From Nostoc sp. ATCC 53789 (GTDB lineage: Bacteria; Cyanobacteriota; Cyanobacteriia; Cyanobacteriales; Nostocaceae): 64,000 nucleotides of DNA. The notes beneath the pieces were generated by a model. The model saw only the letters and a list, made by a program, of their open reading frames with translations. It was not told where the DNA came from and did no database searches. This document shows, one piece after another, positions 18,048 to 27,721 of the stretch; the stretch's first letter is position 1; every line of letters begins with the position of its first letter. Made by a program: the position numbers and the translations under genes. The DNA lies in the NCBI RefSeq assembly GCF_009873495.1, contig NZ_CP046703.1, positions 6,786,501 through 6,850,500 of the forward strand, given 5' to 3'.

Positions 18048-20546
18048 TTAAGGAATGCTCCAAGTAAGCAGTTGTTTTTGAATCTCAGACATGGGATAAG
18101 CGAAATCTCGGTCTGCACCTTTTTTTCGGGCAAAGACAATACCTAAAAGTTTATTTTGTGAGTCAAGCACAGGACTGCCAGAATAACCGGGTTTGAGTGC
18201 AGCTTGAGATATTTCTAATTGCTGGTTTTGATAGCTGATTTGTCCTGATTCCATAGACCAAGATTTATCTTCACCCCTTTGAGCAGAATGACCGATAATC
18301 CGAATAGGCATTTTCGGGGCGATCGCATTTGAGGAGATGGGTAAAGGCTGGATATCTTCTGGCAGATTAGCAATAACTTCCAAAACGGCTAAATCTAGTT
18401 GTTCGTCTGTGGAAGTCATTTTAAACAGCTTGGCATCTCGCCGCATTCGCACTCGGTCGCGTGGCGGTGAACTGAAAAATTCAATTTGAATATTTTTACC
18501 CTGGTCATAGCCATCAAAAATGACATGACGATTGGTGAGGATTAAAGTGCGATCGCCTTCTCGCTTAATTATGACACCAGTGCCGATCTCTGTTCCTTGG
18601 CGATCGCTGTTAAAAAACTCGGCAGTGATGCGTACCACAGAACGTTTAATAAATACAGTTGGATCATTTTTAGGCAACCATTGGCGATCATCTTCTACAT
18701 TGGCTAGTTTATTCTGTTGCTCTGTCCATAAGCGCCGTGCTTCTCTATTGTTGTTGCTGGCATAGACAAATCTTTCTCTATCGTTATTAATTGCATCTAA
18801 AGTGGAGTCAATCTCCTCTGCTTTGTCAAACTGTTGAATGGCTTCTTTAAGCTTTCCTTGCTGTTGGAATACTAAACCCAAACCATTATTAGCTAGAGTA
18901 TGAGCGCTGCCTAAGGTTATAGAATTATCTTCTGGCAATTTTAGGGCTTTTTTGTAGGCGGCAACTGCGGCATCTAATTTCTTCTGCTCCCTCAGCGCAT
19001 TGCCGAGATTGTTGTAAGCAGTGGCATAGTTGGGGTTGAGTTGAATTACTTTTTGGAAGGCGGCAACCCCTGCATCTAATTTATTCTGGTTACTCAGGGC
19101 AATGCCGAGATTGTTGTAAGCAGTGGCATAGTTGGGTTTGAGTTGAATTGCTTTTTGGTAGACGACAACTGCGGCATCTAATTTTTTCTGGTCACTTAGG
19201 GCATTGCCGAGATTGTAGTAAGCAGTGGCATAGTTGGGGTTAAGTTGAATTGCTTTTTGGTAGACGACAACTGCGGCATCTAATTTCTTCTGGTAACTGA
19301 GCGCACTGCCAAGACCGTTGTAAGCATCAGCTAAGTTATGGTCAAGTTGAATTGCTTTTTGGTAGGCGGCAACTGCGGCATCTAATTTCTTCTGGTAACT
19401 GAGCGCATTGCCAAGACCGTTGTAAGCATTGGCATCGTTGGGATTGAATTGAATTGCTTTTTGGTAGGCGGCAACTGCGGCATCTAATTTCTTCTGCTCA
19501 TACAGGGCAAAACCGAGATTGTTGTAAGCAGTGGCATAGTTGGGATTGAGTTGAATTGCTTTTTGGTAGGCGGCAACTGCGGCATCTAATTTCTTCTGCT
19601 CACTCAGGGCATTGCCGAGATTGTTGTAAGCAGTGGCATAGTTGGGATTGAGTTGAATTGCTTTTTGGTAAGCGGCAACTGCTGCATCTAATTTCTTCTG
19701 CTCACTCAGGACAGATCCGAGATTGTAGTAAGCATCAGCATTGCTAGGGTCGAGTTGAATCGCTTTTTCGTAGGCGGCAACTGCTGCATCTAATTTCTTC
19801 TGCTCACTCAGGGCATTGCCGAGATTGTTGTAAGCATCAGCATTGCTAGGGTTGAGTTGAATTGCTTCTTCATAGGCGGCGACTGCTGCATCCAATTTCT
19901 TCTGCTCACTCAGGGCATTGCCGAGATTGTAGTAAGCAGTGGCATAGTTGGGGTTGAGTTGAATTGCTTTTTGGAAGGCGGCAATAGCAGCATCTAATTT
20001 ATTCTGATCTTTCAGGGCAATAGCGAGATTGTTGTAAGCAAAAGTATATTTAGGATCTAGTTGAATCGCTTTTTGGTAGGCGGCAACCGCAGCATCTAAT
20101 TTCTTCTGGTTACTCAGCACATTGCCCAGACCGTTGTAAGCAGTAGCTAAGTTAGGGTTGAGTTGTAAGGCTTTCTGGTGAGATGCGATCGCCTCTTCTA
20201 ATTTACCTTGAGCATTTAGCACATTTCCTATACCAACGTAAGCTTCGGCATCATTAGGATTGAGTTGTAATGCTTTCTGGTGCGCTGCTAAGGCTTCCTC
20301 TAGTTTTCCCTGTCGCCGCAAAGCATTACCCAAATTGTTATAAGCTTTGCCATTATTTGGTTCAACCTGTAAAACTTTACGCCAAATTGTCTCTGCTTGG
20401 GAGTTATTACCCACCACTTCGGCAGCGTCGCCTTGTTTAAATAGCTGTTCAATATTGTTTTGAGCAACTACAAACTGGGGTGTGGTAGCCAGAAATAGAG
20501 TTAAAAATAGAGTAGTAAATATACGGTTGTGCATAATCATGCTCAT
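18048..20546 (-). CDS. Exported protein with about 15 TPR repeats and a C-terminal trypsin-like protease domain
   Basis: An 832-residue protein. After a signal peptide (FTTLFLTLFLATTPQFVVAQ) about 15 tetratricopeptide repeats of 34 residues run to about residue 590; most units share AYNNLGNALSEQKKLDAAVA and are nearly identical at DNA level. The C-terminal domain is a trypsin/HtrA-like serine protease with a full triad: H674 (TNRHV), D718 (DLAV) and S791 (GYSGSP). It should act in the periplasm or at the cell surface, with the TPR solenoid holding partners or substrates. Three in-frame ATGs lie within the first five codons (20546, 20540, 20534), and no strong ribosome binding site separates them. 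It leads an operon with two unknown envelope proteins. Confidence 0.88.
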   Translation of the reverse strand: MSMIMHNRIFTTLFLTLFLATTPQFVVAQNNIEQLFKQGDAAEVVGNNSQAETIWRKVLQVEPNNGKAYNNLGNALRRQGKLEEALAAHQKALQLNPNDAEAYVGIGNVLNAQGKLEEAIASHQKALQLNPNLATAYNGLGNVLSNQKKLDAAVAAYQKAIQLDPKYTFAYNNLAIALKDQNKLDAAIAAFQKAIQLNPNYATAYYNLGNALSEQKKLDAAVAAYEEAIQLNPSNADAYNNLGNALSEQKKLDAAVAAYEKAIQLDPSNADAYYNLGSVLSEQKKLDAAVAAYQKAIQLNPNYATAYNNLGNALSEQKKLDAAVAAYQKAIQLNPNYATAYNNLGFALYEQKKLDAAVAAYQKAIQFNPNDANAYNGLGNALSYQKKLDAAVAAYQKAIQLDHNLADAYNGLGSALSYQKKLDAAVVVYQKAIQLNPNYATAYYNLGNALSDQKKLDAAVVVYQKAIQLKPNYATAYNNLGIALSNQNKLDAGVAAFQKVIQLNPNYATAYNNLGNALREQKKLDAAVAAYKKALKLPEDNSITLGSAHTLANNGLGLVFQQQGKLKEAIQQFDKAEEIDSTLDAINNDRERFVYASNNNREARRLWTEQQNKLANVEDDRQWLPKNDPTVFIKRSVVRITAEFFNSDRQGTEIGTGVIIKREGDRTLILTNRHVIFDGYDQGKNIQIEFFSSPPRDRVRMRRDAKLFKMTSTDEQLDLAVLEVIANLPEDIQPLPISSNAIAPKMPIRIIGHSAQRGEDKSWSMESGQISYQNQQLEISQAALKPGYSGSPVLDSQNKLLGIVFARKKGADRDFAYPMSEIQKQLLTWSIP

Positions 20547-20616
20547 ACGTTAGCTGATTTTATCAGGACTTGCCCGAAAATCGCTAAAAACCGGATGAAT
20601 TTTTGATAAATACTCG

Positions 20617-20805
20617 TGAATGAGTCTTTGAACTCCGTGAATGAACCTCAGAGCTTCGTGAACGAGTCTTTGAACTCCGTGAATGAGCCTTTGAACTCCG
20701 TTAATGAACCTCGGAGCTTCGTGAATGAGTCTTTGAACTCCGTTAATGAACCTCAAAGCTTCGTGAACGAGTCTTTGAACTTCGTTAATGAACCTCGGAG
20801 CTTCG
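20617..20805. repeat. 21-bp minisatellite, nine units
   Basis: Nine head-to-tail units of exactly 21 bp in two alternating variants: one containing GAGTCTTTGAACTCCG and one containing GAACCTCGGAGCTTCG. Because 21 is a multiple of three, both strands are open (a VNESLNS/VNEPxSF heptapeptide repeat on the plus strand). No ribosome binding site or conserved flank supports translation. Confidence 0.9.
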
Positions 20806-20820
20806 TAGACTGTAGTATAA

Positions 20821-20984
20821 GAGGATGTTTGAAAAGTCCTTTTGTCGGTATCAAATAGTTTTAGATCCCCCCTAACCCCCCTTAAAAAAGGGGGGAACCA
20901 GAATCAAAGTCCCCCTTTTTAAGGGGGATTTAGGGGGATCTAAAAGTGCCTAAAGTCACAGCGAAACACTTTTCAAACAACCTC
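20821..20984. mobile_element. MITE-like element with 17-bp terminal inverted repeats
   Basis: 164 bp bounded by GAGGATGTTTGAAAAGT (20821-20837) and its near-perfect inverted copy (20968-20984), flanked by TAA on both sides, consistent with a 3-bp target duplication. The inside is a long palindrome of C- and G-runs (about 20860-20945). No coding capacity; it would need a transposase from elsewhere. Confidence 0.75.
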
Positions 20985-21032
20985 TAAAGGTGTATTAGAG
21001 GAAACTTTGGATAAGTTTTATTTAACGGAAAA

Positions 21033-22145
21033 TTAGACTTGAGAGCAGTTGTTCAGAAAAACAGGTTGGCCGCCTTGCTCAAGAGATAGCGTTAGTGCAG
21101 CAAGAATTTCTACTAACTGTGTGCCTACCCAGCCAGACGAAACCTCTGAGGGAGTATTGTTGAGGATAGAGTCAACAAAACAAGAGCAAACTCGCCCCAA
21201 TGGTTCACCCGGTTCTAATTCCAGCACCACCTGCTTTTGATTTACCGGAATAAAATGATTGCCCTGCTGTTCAAACTCCCCATGTAGCAGCGTTAGAGGT
21301 GACGATCGCGACATTTCATCAAAAATCAAACTACCAAGGCTACCTACAATCCCCAGCCGTCGCTGCTTATCAGGATTCAGCCAGCACAAGTGAATATAAG
21401 CTTGAAAGCCATCTGGGTATGTCAGTGTTAGCCATACTAAATCAGCCAAACCTTGAGGCAGAGAAGGATTTGTATCTTTCTTCCCCTCTGCTCCCCTACT
21501 CCCCTGGTTACTGAGCGCAGTCGAAGTATGCTCCCCTGCTCCCTGTAGCCACACCGTACCCGTTGCTTGTACTTTCACAGGAATCTGACCCAGCCAAGCG
21601 TTAAAGATAGCAATATCGTGAATAGCTAAGTCCCAGAGCGCATCAACATCTTGGCGGACAGGCCCTAAATGGGTGCGTGTCGCGTAGCCGTAGCGTAAAT
21701 CACCTAATTTACCCGCTTGTACTACAGTTTGCCCTTGCTCAACTGCTGGGTGAAATAAATAAGTGTGGTCAACCATCAGTATTAAATGATGCTGCTCTGC
21801 TAACTGGCAAAGTTCCCGACATTCTGCGGGGTCGAGAGTTAGCGGTTTTTCTGCCAAAACATGGTATCCGTTTTGGAGAGCGTCTTTAATTAAAGCATAG
21901 TGGGTAGTAGCTGGAGTTGCGATCGCAACTCCTGTCAACCCTGGCACTTTCTTTAAATCTTCCCATTGGGTTGTCAATACTACATTTTCATCTAAATTAA
22001 ACTGCTGTTTTATCGCCGCTAATCGTTCTGGATGGGGATCTACGACAGCAACTACATCTACTTGCGGATGTGCTAAGAAATTCCGCAGCAGATGAACTCC
22101 CCAACGCCCAACTCCGATAACAGCAATTTTAATTTGGTTTGTCAT
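21033..22145 (-). CDS. Gfo/Idh/MocA-family NAD(P)-dependent oxidoreductase
   Basis: A 370-residue protein. The N-terminal Rossmann fold is shown by IAVIGVGRWGVHLLRNF and VVAVVDPHPERL; TGVAIATPATTHYALIKDAL and HVLAEKPLT (the EKP motif) are typical of the family. Members reduce or oxidise sugars, inositols or sugar nucleotides; the substrate is not readable here. Residues about 200-227 look foreign: they are the in-frame translation of the purine-rich intergenic repeat seen elsewhere in the window (21466-21545). The gene has no evident operon partner. Confidence 0.88.
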   Translation of the reverse strand: MTNQIKIAVIGVGRWGVHLLRNFLAHPQVDVVAVVDPHPERLAAIKQQFNLDENVVLTTQWEDLKKVPGLTGVAIATPATTHYALIKDALQNGYHVLAEKPLTLDPAECRELCQLAEQHHLILMVDHTYLFHPAVEQGQTVVQAGKLGDLRYGYATRTHLGPVRQDVDALWDLAIHDIAIFNAWLGQIPVKVQATGTVWLQGAGEHTSTALSNQGSRGAEGKKDTNPSLPQGLADLVWLTLTYPDGFQAYIHLCWLNPDKQRRLGIVGSLGSLIFDEMSRSSPLTLLHGEFEQQGNHFIPVNQKQVVLELEPGEPLGRVCSCFVDSILNNTPSEVSSGWVGTQLVEILAALTLSLEQGGQPVFLNNCSQV

Positions 22146-22200
22146 TAGTTATTTGTCATCTGTCATTTGTCATTTGTCATTTGTCATTAGTTATTTGTAT
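22143..22200. repeat. Heptamer STRR, TTTGTCA units
   Basis: At least four consecutive copies of TTTGTCA or near variants directly upstream of the Gfo/Idh/MocA gene; the same heptamers recur at 32250-32268 and 33095-33135. This is the short tandemly repeated repetitive sequence type of heterocystous cyanobacteria. Confidence 0.8.
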
Positions 22201-22268
22201 ACAAAGGACGAGGGACAAATGACCACTGACAACCAAATGATTATCGGCTAATTACCAGTCTTTTAAGC

Positions 22269-22988
22269 TCAGGGTGTTTGCGGATTAGGGATTGCTAAAA
22301 AAGCTACCTTAGCTGCGGCTTGTTCAGCAGTTTTAATCGATCGCCCCTTACCTTCTCCGAGTTTTTTTCCATGCAGCCACACTTCAGCCATGAAACGTTC
22401 TTGATTATGGTGCGGTTGAGTGACTTCCACAACTCGATATTCTGGTAAAACTTTGAATTGCGCTTGAGTCCATTCTTGAAGAGCAGCTTTGTAATTAAGT
22501 CTGGCAGGATCGAGGCGAATTTCTGTTGTTAGTTCTTGGAAGTGGGGATCTAGCCAAGAGCGGATCAATTCCAGATTTTGAGTACTTAAATAAAGCGCAC
22601 CCAGAACAGCTTCAAAAGCATCTGCCAGCCGAGACTCTTGACCAACTTTATCAGCTGTAGCACTACCCGCAACTAGTAAGTATAATTCCAAACCATAAAT
22701 TCTGGCCAATTGGGCGAGGATGCGATCGCTCACTAATACCGAACGAATTGCCGCAAAATCCCCTACTGGACAATCGGGATAATTTTCCCATAATACAACA
22801 GCCGACACCAGCCGCACCACTGCATCGCCAACAAACTCCAGTTGTTCATAATTTGCCGAATCAGAAACAGTGGGATGAGTTAGCGCTAAATCTAGCAGTT
22901 CCCACTTGATAGGTGCTTCTCGCGACAAACCTAATTTTTGGACTAAACTTTCGAGTTGCCGTTGACGGCGTGGGTAGGGAAGAGGCAT
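22269..22988 (-). CDS. rnc: Ribonuclease III
   Basis: A 239-residue double-strand-specific endoribonuclease that matures rRNA and other structured RNAs. The catalytic domain has the signature YEQLEFVGDAVV with E48, E51 and D55, and the second acidic pair D123/E126 in DAFEAVLGALYL. A C-terminal dsRNA-binding domain (about residues 160-235) runs from NYKAALQEW to GRSIKTAEQAAAKVAF. The gene follows rnpB on the same strand with about 80 bp between them, placing two RNA-processing enzymes together. Confidence 0.95.
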   Translation of the reverse strand: MPLPYPRRQRQLESLVQKLGLSREAPIKWELLDLALTHPTVSDSANYEQLEFVGDAVVRLVSAVVLWENYPDCPVGDFAAIRSVLVSDRILAQLARIYGLELYLLVAGSATADKVGQESRLADAFEAVLGALYLSTQNLELIRSWLDPHFQELTTEIRLDPARLNYKAALQEWTQAQFKVLPEYRVVEVTQPHHNQERFMAEVWLHGKKLGEGKGRSIKTAEQAAAKVAFLAIPNPQTP

Positions 22989-23067
22989 TAGGGGGAAGGG
23001 GGAAGGGGGAAAGGGGAAGGGGAAAAATACTAAGTCCTAACTCCTAAACTCAGCACTAAAAAAAGGG

Positions 23068-23495
23068 GAAAGAGCAGTACATAAGCCGGGTTCTGTTCTC
23101 TTGCGAGGGCAGTTATCTATCTGGGACGCTTGTTACCAAACGCCTCTAGCGGCTCTCATTGAGCGGAACTGGTAAAAGACCAACCGTAGTTCCTATCGCC
23201 TTGCTCCCAACCGGGGTTTACCGAGCCAGCACCTCTCGATACTGCTGGTGCGCTCTTACCGCACCTTTGCACCCTTACCAGATCAATTAAAAATGTAAAA
23301 TTAAAAATTAAAAATTGTTCATTTTACATTTTTAATTTTTAATTTTTAATTGATCTGGCGGTATCTTTCTGTGGCACTATCCTCACGATCGCTCGCACTG
23401 GACGTTATCCAGCAAGTTTGGTCTTTCGGGAGCCCGGACTTTCCTCAAATCAGTGACTATGACTGATCTGCAACCGCCTGCGTCTACTCTCTCCT
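23068..23495 (-). ncRNA. rnpB: RNase P RNA (bacterial type A)
   Basis: On the minus strand the conserved core is read as GAGGAAAGTCCGGGCTCCC near the 5' end, GTGCCACAGAAA, GGTAAGGGTGCAAAGGTGCG, GAGCGCACCAGCAG and, at the 3' end, ACAGAACCCGGCTTATG. These are the P4 strands and surrounding universally conserved regions, giving the catalytic RNA that removes tRNA 5' leaders. Ends are estimates (plus or minus about 10 nt). The P12 region is greatly extended by an AT-rich repeat insertion (23281-23355). The RNA begins about 40 bp after the stop of the upstream minus-strand gene. Confidence 0.95.
23281..23355 (-). repeat. AT-rich STRR insertion extending helix P12 of RNase P RNA
   Basis: A nearly perfect self-complementary stretch built from AATTAAAA/TTTTTAATT units and bounded by GATC...GATC inside the rnpB gene. 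It forms one long hairpin continuing the CCAG/CTGG stem. STRR insertions at this position are known from heterocyst-forming cyanobacteria. Similar AATTAAAA units occur at 46857-47064. Confidence 0.85.
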
Positions 23496-23536
23496 TAGAT
23501 CCAGTGTAATCTTGGATGGCATAGTCTGTATGGTTG

Positions 23537-24235
23537 CTATTGCTTTTTTTTATTCCAAGGTAGAGCGTAAGTCCAAGGTAGTTTCCTGACTGTGAAAGGA
23601 CAATTGATAATGCTAATGGGAGGAAAATCACGACCTGGGGCTAGACCTAAACGCACTTCAGACACTCTGAGTACCAGTTGCAGGGAAAAGTCCAACTCCT
23701 TTTTTCTGTTAATAAAGTCGTTGTACAACTTTTTTTGCCCCTTTTGCAGCCCATTGATATCAATTAGTGGTTTTTTTGCTGAATAGGTTCCAGCTACTTG
23801 ATCACGCTCGAATACATCTTCTGCTGTCACTGTTTCAGAAAGTGTTTTCTTAGGAGCAATCAAGCTAGGACTTTGGGGTACTGCTAAGTCGCGGGTTAAA
23901 TCTGGTGATTTCCGAATGACGCGACGCGATTGCTTGCTATGTTCAACTACTAAAGAACTGTTGTCCCAGTCAACGTATAGGGCAACATTATCAGATTTAT
24001 TTTCAATGCTAATTCCTAAATCTTTCAAATCGTCAATTGGGTATGAGGCTTTGAGTTTAAAGGAAATTCCAATTTTATCATCGAGATTTTGTTCTTTGAG
24101 TTGCTCGTCAACTATTCCTTTTTTAAACTCAAACTTAACTTGATCATCGATGGATTCAACCATGCGGTTAAAAATATAGGAAACACCGATAATATAAACT
24201 GTCAAAACTATTAAATTCTGGTCGCTACTCCTCAT
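23537..24235 (-). CDS. Membrane-anchored hypothetical protein
   Basis: No family recognised. The 232-residue protein has one N-terminal hydrophobic segment (about residues 7-24) and a mostly soluble remainder. Residues 55-105 (VALYVDWDNSSLVVEHSK) look like a beta-sandwich; residues 160-178 are lysine-rich; the C-terminus LPWTYALPWNKKKQ is aromatic and basic. The start ATG is preceded by no strong Shine-Dalgarno sequence. It ends about 40 bp before rnpB on the same strand and may share read-through with it. Confidence 0.62.
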   Translation of the reverse strand: MRSSDQNLIVLTVYIIGVSYIFNRMVESIDDQVKFEFKKGIVDEQLKEQNLDDKIGISFKLKASYPIDDLKDLGISIENKSDNVALYVDWDNSSLVVEHSKQSRRVIRKSPDLTRDLAVPQSPSLIAPKKTLSETVTAEDVFERDQVAGTYSAKKPLIDINGLQKGQKKLYNDFINRKKELDFSLQLVLRVSEVRLGLAPGRDFPPISIINCPFTVRKLPWTYALPWNKKKQ

Positions 24236-24299
24236 AAATTAAAATATTAACTCCCGGTAATAATGAATGTATATTTGATTCGTCGTCCATCTGCAATTA

Positions 24300-25442
24300 T
24301 TAATTACGCTTAATTGTTACAGAGTTTTGCAACCAGCCACGTTGCCAAAAAAAGAATAGCAACCCAAGTGCGATCACTGCCATCACTGCCAAGCAAAGTG
24401 GATAGCCCCAATACCAATCCAACTCAGGCATATTATATGGCGATTTTTCGGTATTGAAATTCATACCATATATTCCGGCCACAAAAGTCAGTGGAATGAA
24501 AATTGTTGAAACTATCGTTAGCACCTTCATGATCTCATTCATTTTGTTGCTCACTGCCGAAAGGTACACATCCATTAATCCAGATGCTAGCTCTCGATAA
24601 GTTTCTACCATATCCATCACTTGCACTGTATGGTCATAACAATCTCGCAAGTAGATTCGCACATCTTCACTAATTAAATCGGGAGCATCTCGAATTAGGG
24701 AATTAATTGCATCTCGCTGGGGCCAGATAGCACGACGTAATTGCAGTAGTTCTCGCCTAATTTGATAAATATTTTGTAGTGTTTGCGGGGTTGGTTTAAC
24801 TATTACTTCCTCTTCCAACTCTTGGATTCGCTCCCCATAAAGCTCCAGGACGGGGAAAAAACCATCAATAATCGCATCTAACAAGGCGTAAGCTAAATAA
24901 TCTGCTCCTTGTTTACGGATGATACCCTTGTTTTTTTCAATTCGCGATCGCACCGTTTCAAAACAATCATGTTCTGGTTCTTCTTGGACTGTCAGTAAAT
25001 AGTTTTTCCCTAATATCAAACTAACTTGCTCGCTGTAAAAACCACACGATCTTTCCTTTGGTACTACCATCCGGGCAATGAATAGTAATTGGTCTTCATA
25101 ATCCTCTGTTTTAGGACGCTCCGGTACATTGACTATATCTTCTAAAACGAGAGGATGTAACTCAAAAACTTGACCCAATCGTTGTAATATATCTTGACTG
25201 CCTAAACCTTGTACGTCTACCCAAGAAATTGATTCCCTCTCCAGATATGGAACACACTCTTCTGGAGTTGCTATTTGTTCACGGATGAAATTGGTTTGGT
25301 TATAGTCAATCAAGAAAATTATCGGTGGCGGAGAATCTTCATCAATAAAAATTGTTCCAGGTATAGTCCCTGGTTGGTGATAAAATTCATCTTCATATAG
25401 CCTAGTTACAATTTTGGGAAGACGACGCAGTTTTCGTACCAT
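24300..25442 (-). CDS. corA: CorA-family Mg2+/Co2+ transporter
   Basis: A 380-residue protein with the CorA layout: a large N-terminal cytoplasmic domain (including HPLVLEDIVNVPERPKTEDY), a long helix, and two C-terminal membrane spans at about residues 320-342 and 352-372. The pore signature is present at the end of span 1 as YGMNF (GMN motif). CorA forms a pentameric channel importing Mg2+ and sometimes Co2+ or Ni2+. Length is usual for the family. No riboswitch was recognised upstream. Confidence 0.93.
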   Translation of the reverse strand: MVRKLRRLPKIVTRLYEDEFYHQPGTIPGTIFIDEDSPPPIIFLIDYNQTNFIREQIATPEECVPYLERESISWVDVQGLGSQDILQRLGQVFELHPLVLEDIVNVPERPKTEDYEDQLLFIARMVVPKERSCGFYSEQVSLILGKNYLLTVQEEPEHDCFETVRSRIEKNKGIIRKQGADYLAYALLDAIIDGFFPVLELYGERIQELEEEVIVKPTPQTLQNIYQIRRELLQLRRAIWPQRDAINSLIRDAPDLISEDVRIYLRDCYDHTVQVMDMVETYRELASGLMDVYLSAVSNKMNEIMKVLTIVSTIFIPLTFVAGIYGMNFNTEKSPYNMPELDWYWGYPLCLAVMAVIALGLLFFFWQRGWLQNSVTIKRN

Positions 25443-25799
25443 ACAATATTACCTACATTGGGAATTGGGAATTATGAATTGGGCATTGGGAATTGGCAAT
25501 TAAACAAGTTCCTCTTTTCACAGTTCTTAGTAAAGAAGTAAAATTCCCTACTCAGAACCCATTAGGCGTTTTTATTTATTTCAGCTTTTGCTATTAATAT
25601 TACAAAAATTAATACAAAGACTGTAATTTTTAAATTAAGCAGTTCTTTAGATTTGGGAATTTAGGAATCGGCATTTTTTAAGTAGTTAGTTGTATTCATG
25701 ACTAATTACTGATAACCATGATGAAGACTTTTATTTATACCCAGCTACTTCCCAGCAATAGAGATAACATATCGGCTCTGAATCAGCAATGGTAAGTAT
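25443..25799. other. Intergenic region between groEL and corA
   Basis: Starts with imperfect GGGAATTGGGAATT-type tandem repeats (about 25458-25500), then AT-rich sequence with no gene or recognisable RNA. It contains the corA promoter region. Confidence 0.4.
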
Positions 25800-25831
25800 A
25801 AAAAAACAGTTTGCCTTAGTAAGACAAACTG
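25800..25831 (-). terminator. Rho-independent terminator of groEL
   Basis: On the minus strand CAGTTTGTC and GGCAAACTG form a 9-bp-class stem followed directly by a run of seven T, 32-60 bases after the groEL stop codon. Confidence 0.8.
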
Positions 25832-25862
25832 CTGAAAAAATATTTATCTGGGTGAGCAGAAG

Positions 25863-27563
<1,701 letters not shown>

Positions 27564-27595
27564 GTTTTATTTCTCCAGCGCTTCCATTAGACAAT

Positions 27596-27622
27596 TTAGC
27601 ACTCACAGAGCAAGAGTGCTAA
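27596..27622. promoter_or_regulatory. CIRCE operator (HrcA binding site)
   Basis: TTAGCACTC, nine bases, GAGTGCTAA: a perfect 9-9-9 inverted repeat identical to the CIRCE consensus, 33 bases upstream of the groEL start codon. HrcA bound here represses transcription at normal temperature. Confidence 0.96.
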
Positions 27623-27721
27623 TCTCTCAATCAGCTCAAGTTACAAATGGAAATAAAAAAAATTGATTAATATACAGGTGATGTTCTTTATAGATACTGG
27701 CAGTAATGCTTGAATTGGGAG

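Noticed and set aside
18950..20110. Another CRISPR-like or satellite array, period 102 bp
   Set aside because: The period equals 34 codons and the frame encodes TPR repeats throughout.
20617..20805. A CRISPR array
   Set aside because: Units are contiguous 21-bp tandem repeats with no unique spacers, and there are no cas genes.
23383..23631. 82-residue frame on the minus strand
   Set aside because: It overlaps rnpB, whose RNA core is strongly conserved.
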